Below, in pieces: positions 25,991 through 33,063 of a stretch of 44,803 nt of DNA. Under the pieces are notes generated by a model. That model searched no databases. It saw nothing but the letters and a program-made list of their open reading frames with translations, and was not told the DNA's origin. Made by a program: the position numbers and the translations under genes. Each line of letters opens with the position of its first letter. Positions within the stretch are counted from its first letter, which is position 1. The DNA comes from CAYOKT01 sp964404605 (GTDB lineage: Bacteria > Electryoneota > Electryoneia > Electryoneales > Electryoneaceae). The stretch is from positions 1 to 44,803 of the forward strand of contig CAYOKT010000016.1 of assembly GCA_964404605.1 (NCBI GenBank), written 5' to 3'.

Positions 25991-28078
25991 TCAGGGGGTT
26001 TGCGGGGTCATGGGCGGCAGCCCCGGCGTCCCGCCCCCCGCGAGGTGGTCGAGGAGCCAGCGGGCCTCCTGGGCGAGCAGACCCTCGGGGTGGTCGAGCA
26101 GCAGGCTCTCGTAGGCGGTGATCGCCTCCACGGTGTCGCCCCGCGCCTCCATCAACGAGCCGAGGGTGATCCACGCCTCCTCCGCCCTCGGGCTGGCGGG
26201 GAAACGCTGCGCGAAGGAAGCGAGCGCCCGGGCCGCTTCGCGGCCGCCCCGGGCGGCGAGCAGCCGCGCCTCCCGCCACGCGGCCTCCGCGGCGAGGGCT
26301 CCCACCTCCTCCCCGGCGAGGAGGTGATACCCGGACAGGGCTCGAGCGCTGTCCCCGCTGAACTCCGCGCTGTCCGCGGCGGCGAAGGCGCGCAGGGCGA
26401 GGCTGTCCGCGCCGGAGGCGACCAGGTGCTGGAGGAGGAGCGCCTCGTTCTCCGCCTCGTACCCTCCCGGCCGGGCGAGCAGGCTGTCGAGGAAGGCCGC
26501 CGCGCGGGCGGTATCGCCCTTCCACAGGGCGATGCGCGCACGGAGGACCAGGGCATCGGCGGCCAACCCGTCCACCCGTCCGATTCTCTTCACCGGGGGC
26601 GGCGGGCCGCCGGCGCGAGGCTCCCCGCCCGGCAAGGCCAGCTCCTCCTCCGCCTCGTCCAACCGTCCCTGCCGGGCGAGCGCCAGCCCGTGGAGGTAGT
26701 GCAGCTCCGCCGTTTCGCCCCCCGTCCGGCCCGCCAGCAGGGCGGCGAAATCCTCCGCCGCGCCCGCGGGGTCACCCAGGTAATTCAGGCGGAGCAGGCC
26801 CCGCCGTTTCCGCGCCACGTAACGGACCCGTGAAGGAGCCGACGGGACGCAGTAGAGGCTGTAGAGCGAATCCGCCTCGCGCCAATTCCCCTGCGCCTCG
26901 GCGAGACCCCCGAGGGCGATGTCCACCCCCGCGCGTCCACCGGCGTCGGTGATCCGCCGCCCCGCCATCCGCAGGGCTCGCCGGGCGACGCTGTCCGCGC
27001 CTTCCGCGTGGGCGTCGGAGGCGAACTCGATCAGCCTCGCGCCCGGTTCATCACCCGCTTCGTCCAGCCGGGCCACGAGGTCGAGCGCCCCGGAGAAGTC
27101 GCCGTTCTTCATCCGCTGGCTCGCGAGGATCTCGAGGAGGGCGAGCCGGTAGTCCGGCCAGGGCTCTTTTCCGGCGGTCCACCTCCGTTCCTCTTCGACC
27201 GCCCGCCGAACCGCCTCGTTGGCCGCGCGGGTGTTGGGGAAATTGGCGAGGCTGCGGAGCACATAGCTCTTGCGCGACGGCGATCCCCGCAGGGAGACGA
27301 GGTACTCCCGCGCCGCGCCCTCCCAGTCCATCGTCGCCTGCAGGAGCATCGCGAGGTTGATCGCGAAGAGCGACTCGTCGCCGAGGTCCTCTCGCGCCCG
27401 GCGCAGGGTGGCCACGGCGCGATCGGTCAGGCGCAACCGGAGGTAGGTCTGTGCGAGGGTCAGGTAGGCGCTGGGATCGCCCGGGTTGGAGGCGAGCGCC
27501 TCCCGCCAGTCGATCTCCGCCCGGTCCCGGCGGCCGGCGAGGTACTGCACCTCGCCCATCTGGGCGTACACCGCGGAGATCTCGTGCCGATCCCCCATGG
27601 TCCGCGCCCAGTCGAGGCGATCCTCGAGCAGCGCCTGGGCCTCGTCATAGCGGCTGAGCGCCATCAGGTTCCGGCGCACGCCATCGAAGAACTCCCCGCT
27701 CTCCGGCTGCTGATCGAGGAGGGAACGGTAGATCGCGAGCGCCTGTTCGAAGGCGCCCTGCAGCTCGAAGCGTCTCGCCGCTCTCGCCCGCGCGCGCTGT
27801 TCCCGGCGCTTCTGCTCCTCAGCGGTGGGGACGCGGCGGCCGGGGCGGGGCGTGGTCCGGACCTGCGCGATCTCCGGATAGACCGCGCGGTCCCCTTGGC
27901 CGGCGGCAAGAGGCGTCGCCGCCGGGGCGAGGAGCGCGCCCGTGAGAACGACCGGCAGCATCCGGGCGTGGAGAGTCGACCCGTGCCGCCGCGCCGACCG
28001 CAGTCGCGCGCGCTCATCCTGTTGCGCCGGAGGACCGGCGGCGGGGATCGTCCGGCCGGTCGAGTGGAACCGTTTCAT
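25991..28078 (-). CDS. Large secreted tetratricopeptide-repeat protein
   Basis: The protein is about 695 residues. A hydrophobic export-type segment (LPVVLTGALLAPAATPLA) precedes a charged Arg-rich helix. Many TPR-like helical pairs then run to the C-terminus, such as AFEQALAIYRSLLDQQPESG, AYLTLAQTYLRLRLTDRAV and AWITLGSLMEARGDTVEAI. TPR arrays are protein-binding scaffolds and no catalytic domain is seen. The start is uncertain. ATG 28078 or 28081 has no Shine-Dalgarno and gives an unusually long n-region, while ATG 27961 would place the hydrophobic segment at the very N-terminus but also lacks one. It is read divergently from the FecR-cyclase operon, so its promoter probably lies in 28079-28200. 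A functional link to that operon is speculation. Confidence 0.75.
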   Translation of the reverse strand: MKRFHSTGRTIPAAGPPAQQDERARLRSARRHGSTLHARMLPVVLTGALLAPAATPLAAGQGDRAVYPEIAQVRTTPRPGRRVPTAEEQKRREQRARARAARRFELQGAFEQALAIYRSLLDQQPESGEFFDGVRRNLMALSRYDEAQALLEDRLDWARTMGDRHEISAVYAQMGEVQYLAGRRDRAEIDWREALASNPGDPSAYLTLAQTYLRLRLTDRAVATLRRAREDLGDESLFAINLAMLLQATMDWEGAAREYLVSLRGSPSRKSYVLRSLANFPNTRAANEAVRRAVEEERRWTAGKEPWPDYRLALLEILASQRMKNGDFSGALDLVARLDEAGDEPGARLIEFASDAHAEGADSVARRALRMAGRRITDAGGRAGVDIALGGLAEAQGNWREADSLYSLYCVPSAPSRVRYVARKRRGLLRLNYLGDPAGAAEDFAALLAGRTGGETAELHYLHGLALARQGRLDEAEEELALPGGEPRAGGPPPPVKRIGRVDGLAADALVLRARIALWKGDTARAAAFLDSLLARPGGYEAENEALLLQHLVASGADSLALRAFAAADSAEFSGDSARALSGYHLLAGEEVGALAAEAAWREARLLAARGGREAARALASFAQRFPASPRAEEAWITLGSLMEARGDTVEAITAYESLLLDHPEGLLAQEARWLLDHLAGGGTPGLPPMTPQTP

Positions 28079-28170
28079 CATGTACCAAGGTAGCCCGTCC
28101 ACCCGCCGGGCGACAACCGCCGGCCCTCCCGCCCGGCGAGCCAGCTCGCCCGCCTGTTTTTCATGCCTGG

Positions 28171-28225
28171 AAAAAATCGCTAACAGTTGTTTTTTGTTGA
28201 TTCATTGCGAGAGGGGGTGTACTTT
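28171..28225 (+). promoter_or_regulatory. Probable promoter with AT-rich upstream element
   Basis: TTGATT (28197-28202) and TACTTT (28220-28225) are 17 nt apart. Directly upstream lie a run of six A (28171-28176) and six T (28190-28195), like an UP element, in a region otherwise very rich in G+C. Transcription would start near 28232 and lead into the gene at 28430. Confidence 0.5.
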
Positions 28226-28231
28226 CTCCCG

Positions 28232-28429
28232 TGCACGCCAGGGAAAGAAAAACCCGGCGTGATGCATCTCGTTTTGCTTGAGTGACGCTGAACACAACAT
28301 TGCCATGTTCAGCCCCCAACCTTCATCTTGGTACAGGAGGATTCTCCTCCGATCAACCGGGAACATGTGCCGCACCGGGTAATGGTCAGGAAAAAGCCGG
28401 TGCGTGGCCGAATAGGTGCAGGAGGGAAC
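28232..28429 (+). promoter_or_regulatory. Structured 5' leader with four potential hairpins
   Basis: Four inverted repeats were found. CACGCC/GGCGTG (28234-28261) has an inner GGG/CCC. GCTGAAC/GTTCAGC (28287-28313) has the nested alternative AACAT/ATGTT. GGAGGA/TCCTCC (28336-28350) has a triloop. CGCACCGG/CCGGTGCG (28371-28404) has an 18-nt loop. The last ends 16 nt before the AGGAGGG ribosome site. I could not match the set to a known riboswitch. Confidence 0.4.
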
Positions 28430-29563
28430 ATGCGGAAAAAGGGATGGGCAAACGCAGCCGCCGTTGCGATGCTGGTGGGGCTATGGGTCTTCCCCGCCAT
28501 GGCCGGCGTGCAGGTGAATGCGGATTGGATCGTCCAGAATCCGCAGATATTCGAAGTCGGCAGCCTGGTCGATCTCGATGTCATCCAGGACCCGAACGCC
28601 GATGTGGACCTGTCTTCCATCGAGCGGGTGTTCCAGGTGGACATGATCCCGGTCGGGACCCCGCCGGACCGGGTGTACATCGAGATCACGCTGATGTTCA
28701 GCGGAACCGAACTGCTTTTCTTCAAGACGACCCCGTTCGACTTCAGCGACTGGGATGGACCCTACACCAACCAGGACCTGGCCGATCTTCCTTTCATCCA
28801 TGAGGATCCCACCGCCAGCCGTTACGCGGATGTCAACGATTTCCTGGGCCTGATCGACGGCGGGAACCTGGTCTCCGGGCTGTACACGATCCAGATGCAG
28901 GTGTACAACGCGGACACCGGCGCCCTGGAGGGGACGTACACCTCGGTGACCCAGGCGTACAACCCGCCCCCGCCGCAGCTCCAGGAGCCCGCGGACGGGG
29001 ATATCGTGCAGGGCCTGCCGGTGTTCTTCAGTTGGACATGGAACCTGCCGTCCTCCCCGAACGACATGACCTTGATCGTCGTCGAAGGCGAACCGGGCGA
29101 AGATCCGCAGACGGTGATCCAATCGCGCAACCCGACGAACACGCGGTACGAAGGTCCGCCCCAGTTCCCGGATTATCATACCTACACCGGGGCGAGCGGG
29201 ACCGAGTCGGCGTTGACCCCGGGTTTGACCTACTACTGGATGGTCAAGGGACGCGCGCGCACCGAAATCCCGGGCCGTGAACTGGAATACGCCTCGAACA
29301 TCTTCTCCTTCACCATGGCCTCGGCTTCCGAGGGCGGAGGAGGAGAGAGCGGCGGAGGCGAAACGGGACCCGGCCTGGATCCGGTTATCACCATGTTGAG
29401 CGATATCCTCGGGAGCAACGCGGCGGACATGCTGGCCACGGAGTTCGCCGGGTTCCAGGCCACCTCGATCACGATCGACGGGGAAACCGGTCAGACCAGG
29501 GATCAGCTCAACCAGCACCTGAACCAGCCGGGGCTCACGGTCGTCAGCATCACCGTAGAGTAA
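28430..29563 (+). CDS. Secreted protein of unknown function with Ig/Fn3-like domain
   Basis: The family is not recognised. The 377-residue protein has a clear signal peptide (MRKKGWANAAAVAMLVGLWV, cleavage after PAMA near 25). An N-terminal beta-rich part of about 180 residues is followed by a proline run (NPPPPQ). A probable Ig or fibronectin-III-like domain comes next (LQEPADGDIVQGLPVFFSWT to YASNIFSFTM, about 185-300). A Gly/Ser/Glu linker (EGGGGESGGGETGPG) and a C-terminal segment of about 65 residues end it. The ATG at 28430 has a strong AGGAGGG site. It is the first gene of a four-gene unit, 28 nt before the FecR-domain gene. Periplasmic or surface location is well supported. A role as sensor or ligand-binding partner of the module is inference. 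Confidence 0.78.
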   Translation: MRKKGWANAAAVAMLVGLWVFPAMAGVQVNADWIVQNPQIFEVGSLVDLDVIQDPNADVDLSSIERVFQVDMIPVGTPPDRVYIEITLMFSGTELLFFKTTPFDFSDWDGPYTNQDLADLPFIHEDPTASRYADVNDFLGLIDGGNLVSGLYTIQMQVYNADTGALEGTYTSVTQAYNPPPPQLQEPADGDIVQGLPVFFSWTWNLPSSPNDMTLIVVEGEPGEDPQTVIQSRNPTNTRYEGPPQFPDYHTYTGASGTESALTPGLTYYWMVKGRARTEIPGRELEYASNIFSFTMASASEGGGGESGGGETGPGLDPVITMLSDILGSNAADMLATEFAGFQATSITIDGETGQTRDQLNQHLNQPGLTVVSITVE

Positions 29564-29591
29564 AACTTGTCCGGCACATGCAGTGAGGGAC

Positions 29592-30299
29592 ATGATGAAT
29601 AAGCCTGTTTTTCGCTACATCGCCCCGGTGGTTCTCAGCCTGCTGATGGCCGGCTCAGCCCTGGCGCAGGGCTCGAAAGCCATCGCCATCGTGTTGACCG
29701 CCAAGGGAAACGCCGAGGTGAAAAAACCCGGCAACGACTGGACCACGCTCAAGTTCGGGGTGGTTCTGGATGACGGAGACCAGATCCGTACCGGCGATGA
29801 CGGTTTCGTCGCTCTCGCCTTTACGGACGACAAGAGCCAGTTGAAGATCCGTCCCGACACGGAGATCACGGTGAACGCGCAGCGCCAGGCGGATTATTCC
29901 CTGGCGAAGCGGGTGAACATGGAACTGGGCGAACTCTTCGCGGACGTGAAGAAACAGAAAGGCTCGATGCAGGTCGCCACGCCCACCTCGGTCGCCTCCG
30001 TGAAGGGCACCTCCTTCTGGGTGTTGGTGGATGAGAACGGCGAAACCAACCTGCTCGCCATCGAGGGCCTTATCCAATTCCTCAACCTGATCTCGAACGA
30101 GTCGATAGACGTCTCGGGCGGGACGACGGGTTTCGCGGGGACCGACGGCTCTCTCGAAACGGGCTCTCTTGAGGGTATGACCATCCCCGAATTCTTGGAA
30201 GAGACTCTTGGCTTCAGGACGATAGAGATTATCTTCACGGATGACGAGGGGAACACCAAGCGCCTGATTATCAATTACCAAGTTGAGGGTGAGGAGTAA
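29592..30299 (+). CDS. Secreted FecR-domain protein
   Basis: The 235-residue protein has a signal peptide (YIAPVVLSLLMAGSALAQG). A FecR domain follows, with VLTAKGNAEVKKPG, LDDGDQIRTGDDGFVALAF, LKIRPDTEITVN and the conserved core MQVATPTSVASVKGTSFWV. Classical FecR is an inner-membrane anti-sigma factor whose periplasmic FecR domain contacts an outer-membrane receptor. This protein has no cytoplasmic anti-sigma region and should lie wholly in the periplasm. An acidic C-terminal tail ends it. ATG 29592 or 29595 follows a GAGGGAC site. The GTG at 29583 is less likely. It is the second gene of the unit and no ECF sigma gene is present, so it probably works with the next gene's barrel or the CHASE2 cyclase. 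Confidence 0.88.
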   Translation: MMNKPVFRYIAPVVLSLLMAGSALAQGSKAIAIVLTAKGNAEVKKPGNDWTTLKFGVVLDDGDQIRTGDDGFVALAFTDDKSQLKIRPDTEITVNAQRQADYSLAKRVNMELGELFADVKKQKGSMQVATPTSVASVKGTSFWVLVDENGETNLLAIEGLIQFLNLISNESIDVSGGTTGFAGTDGSLETGSLEGMTIPEFLEETLGFRTIEIIFTDDEGNTKRLIINYQVEGEE

Positions 30300-30328
30300 T
30301 ACCCTCGACCATTAGGTAAACCACCGAC

Positions 30329-30360
30329 CCCGGGACCGTTCTTTCGGGAACGGTCCCGGG
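30329..30360 (+). terminator. Strong hairpin between FecR and barrel genes
   Basis: A perfect 13-bp stem (CCCGGGACCGTTC with its complement) closes a 6-nt loop, 29 nt past the FecR stop. No T-run follows, so it may be a partial terminator, a processing or stability element, or a Rho-independent stop of unusual type. It could lower expression of the downstream barrel and cyclase. Confidence 0.5.
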
Positions 30361-30426
30361 TGGGCCCCCTTCCCTCGCGCAGAACGGCACAGAGAAGGGG
30401 GTTTTTCGCAGCAGGGGAGGTACAGC

Positions 30427-33021
30427 ATGGTCAAGGGAATTCGCTTCGCACTGGTCGGTGTGTTGCTGTTGTTCGCAGCCGCCGCACACGCCCAGGAACG
30501 CATCGCCAGGGTTGTGCACACTCCCGTGGCATTCGCGGACGCGGGCCAACCGATTGACATTTCGGCCTACCTGGAAGGGGATGTCTCCCCCTCGATGGTC
30601 GTCGAGGCGCAAATCCGCTTCCGCAACCGTGACCAGGACAGTTACGACTACGTGGACATGGTTTCCCAGGGCACGGACTTCGTCGGCCAGATTCCGGGAG
30701 AATTCGTCAGCGCCGTCGGCATGCTGTACTACCTCGAGTTCGACCTCGAGGACGGCACTCGTCTCACCTTTCCCGAATCCGACCCGGGCAGCGACTACAT
30801 CGAACCGATCGAGGTGAGCGTCCGCGAGGCGGGCGCGGCGGAGCCGCAGTCGCCGGTGGTGGTCATCACCCCGGAACCCCTGTCCACCGTCTCCGGGGAC
30901 GAGATCCTGATCGCGGTCGCCTTCAACCAGGCGGTTCACCCCACCGACCCGACCCGGGTCCGGCTCCGGGTGAACAGCGTGGACCATACCGCCGAAGCGA
31001 CCATCACCGAGGAGGTGCTGACCGCGGTGGTCGGGGGCTTCGCGAAGGGCCGTCACCGGATCGATCTCATCCTGCTCACCGATGAGGGTCCCGAGATCCT
31101 GAAAACGTGGTTCTTCAACTGGCAGCCGGAAGAGGAAGCCCGCAGGGCCGCGAATCGCTACATCACCGGGTCCGCCGACCTCGAGGGCATGTCCCAGCGG
31201 ACGAACGCCTTCACGGAGAACATCGCGCGGGAATCCTTCTCCTTCCGAGGCCGTTACGGCATCCTCAGCGCCACCGCCCGCGCCCGGCTGACCAGCCAGG
31301 AACAGGGACACCTGCAACCGCAGCACCGGTACCTGTTCACCCTCGGCGTGCCGAAGGTCCGGCTGCGCATCGGCGACATCAACCCCCGTTACAACGATCT
31401 CATCCTCTACGGCCGCCGGGTGCGCGGCACCGAGCTGGACATCAACCCGGGTCCGGTGAGAATCCAGCTCCTGTACGGCAACCTCAGCCGCGCCGTGGAG
31501 GGGCGGGAGAGCATCGCCTTCGACCCGACCTCCGGTGCGCCGGTGGACACCACGCTGTACCCCGGGACCTTCCGCCGCTGGCTCGCCGCGACGCGTGTCT
31601 CTTTCGGCGTGCCCAACCGCCTGATGCTCGGTATCACCGCGATGAAGGCGAAGGACGACACCAGTTCCATCGAGTTCGGCGACCGCTCGAAGGACAACCT
31701 CGTGACCGGTTTCGACATCGAGGCGAACTTCGACCGGCGGCGGCTCACCTTCTACGCGCAGACCGCCCTCTCGCTTTACAACGACAACACCCTGGTGGCA
31801 CCGCTGGAGGACGCCGAGGCGTTCAAGGACATCATCTGGATCAACCAGTACTTCCAGCCGCTGCCCACCAGCGGGATCGACACCTCCGCCGTCGACTTCG
31901 GCGAGGTCATCGGGTCGATCATCGACAACGCCCTGTCGTACAAGGCGAAGCTGAGGCTGCGGTACTTCAGCAACGACATTCAGCTCGCCTACCAGAAGAT
32001 CAACCGCAGTTTCATCACCATGGGCAACCCGACGCTGGTCAACGACTGGGCGGGATTCTCGATCAAGGACCGCATCCGCCTGTTCGGAAGCAAGGTCTAC
32101 TTTACCGCGCAGTATGACAGCTACAACGACAATGTGAACGGGCGCGGCGACATCACCACGACGCGCGACTCCTACAACTTCAAGGTGAGCGCCTACCCCG
32201 CAGGCGTCTACCCGGATATCACGATCGGGTACGGCAACCTGACCAACTCGAACGACGGAACCATCGATTCGTACGAAGCCGTTCCCGGCGACCCGGCCTC
32301 GGTGACGACGATCGACAACCGGGTGAAGAATTCGACCGCCAAGTATTCGGTTCAGCTCGCCAAGGATATTCCCTTCTCGACGACACAGAACCGGTTCAGC
32401 CTGAGCTTCAGCGCGTCCAATCGTGAGGACACCTTCGACGCCCTCGGCACCTCGGATTACAAGTTTATCGCGCTGACGGACGAAACGAAGTACGAGTTTC
32501 CGCTGAAAACGCTGGCGGGCTTCACGAATACGTCGCAGACCTCCATCGGCGGGCAGACGGACCTGAGCTGGAACACCATCTTCGTGCGCGGGGAATATGC
32601 GCTGTACAACCGCCGGCTGATCCCCTACTTCGGGCCGCGGATCACCCTCGGCAGCGGGAAGCAGGTCCAGTCGCTCGTCGACCCCGGCCTCCTGCTCGAC
32701 CCGAACGATTACGCTACCCCGGAGGAGTATCAGCAGGCGCTGAGCGACACGCGGGCAAGCTCCATTCACTTGCAGAACGTGGATTTCAGCCGCATCGACT
32801 GGATCGGCGGGGCGCAGTTCGACTTTCTGAAACGCCATTCCCTCACGGCGTACTTCAGCTTGACGATGTACTCGGAAAAGGGCACCTACGAGTATTGGAA
32901 CGGCAACACCTTCCCGGTGGATGAAGAGTTGATCAACAACGCCGGGGTCACGCTGACGCAACCGAAGTACCAGAAGCGGAACGACTATTTCTTCTCCATT
33001 ACGTACAGCGTGAAGTTCTAA
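30427..33021 (+). CDS. Outer-membrane beta-barrel protein with N-terminal periplasmic domains
   Basis: The 864-residue protein has a signal peptide (MVKGIRFALVGVLLLFAAAA, cleavage after AHA). About 210 residues of beta-rich domain follow (DAGQPIDISAYLEGDVSPSM, then VVVITPEPLSTVSGDEILIA, which resembles an Ig-like fold). From about 240 onward there are alternating aromatic strands typical of a large barrel, such as RYLFTLGVPKVRLRIGDINP and LRLRYFSNDIQLAYQ. The chain ends FFSITYSVKF, with the terminal Phe and alternating hydrophobics of a BAM beta-signal. It is not TonB-dependent by sequence, since no plug or TonB box was seen. GGGGAGG upstream supports ATG 30427. Specific family and ligand are not recognised. 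Location between FecR and CHASE2 genes suggests it passes an outer-membrane state inward. Confidence 0.82.
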   Translation: MVKGIRFALVGVLLLFAAAAHAQERIARVVHTPVAFADAGQPIDISAYLEGDVSPSMVVEAQIRFRNRDQDSYDYVDMVSQGTDFVGQIPGEFVSAVGMLYYLEFDLEDGTRLTFPESDPGSDYIEPIEVSVREAGAAEPQSPVVVITPEPLSTVSGDEILIAVAFNQAVHPTDPTRVRLRVNSVDHTAEATITEEVLTAVVGGFAKGRHRIDLILLTDEGPEILKTWFFNWQPEEEARRAANRYITGSADLEGMSQRTNAFTENIARESFSFRGRYGILSATARARLTSQEQGHLQPQHRYLFTLGVPKVRLRIGDINPRYNDLILYGRRVRGTELDINPGPVRIQLLYGNLSRAVEGRESIAFDPTSGAPVDTTLYPGTFRRWLAATRVSFGVPNRLMLGITAMKAKDDTSSIEFGDRSKDNLVTGFDIEANFDRRRLTFYAQTALSLYNDNTLVAPLEDAEAFKDIIWINQYFQPLPTSGIDTSAVDFGEVIGSIIDNALSYKAKLRLRYFSNDIQLAYQKINRSFITMGNPTLVNDWAGFSIKDRIRLFGSKVYFTAQYDSYNDNVNGRGDITTTRDSYNFKVSAYPAGVYPDITIGYGNLTNSNDGTIDSYEAVPGDPASVTTIDNRVKNSTAKYSVQLAKDIPFSTTQNRFSLSFSASNREDTFDALGTSDYKFIALTDETKYEFPLKTLAGFTNTSQTSIGGQTDLSWNTIFVRGEYALYNRRLIPYFGPRITLGSGKQVQSLVDPGLLLDPNDYATPEEYQQALSDTRASSIHLQNVDFSRIDWIGGAQFDFLKRHSLTAYFSLTMYSEKGTYEYWNGNTFPVDEELINNAGVTLTQPKYQKRNDYFFSITYSVKF

Positions 33022-33028
33022 GCTTGGG

Positions 33029-33054
33029 ACCCTCGGCCGGACATTGTAGAGGGT
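33029..33054 (+). promoter_or_regulatory. Hairpin masking the cyclase ribosome-binding site
   Basis: ACCCTC (33029-33034) can pair with GAGGGT (33049-33054) around a 14-nt loop. GAGGG is the only good Shine-Dalgarno for the cyclase ATG at 33064, 9 nt downstream. The stem begins 7 nt after the barrel stop, so a ribosome finishing the barrel gene would melt it. Confidence 0.4.
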
Positions 33055-33063
33055 AGCCGCCGG

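Larger units (their letters stand above)
28079..28429. other. Divergent intergenic control region
   Basis: These 351 nt lie between the minus-strand TPR gene and the plus-strand operon starting at 28430. They contain the AT-rich patch and promoter at 28171-28225 and the structured leader at 28232-28429. The frame from 28328 is open and continuous with the gene at 28430, but the strong Shine-Dalgarno and signal peptide place the true start at 28430. Confidence 0.6.

Noticed and set aside
28328..28429. N-terminal extension of the secreted protein from 28328
   Set aside because: The extension begins at a TTG, overlaps the leader hairpins, and would bury the signal peptide. ATG 28430 has a strong Shine-Dalgarno.
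29592..30299. FecR protein as a classical anti-sigma factor
   Set aside because: There is no cytoplasmic N-terminal domain or single mid-chain TM helix, only a cleavable signal peptide, and no ECF sigma gene is nearby.
30427..33021. Barrel as a TonB-dependent receptor
   Set aside because: No plug domain or TonB box was seen. The N-terminal domains look Ig-like instead.
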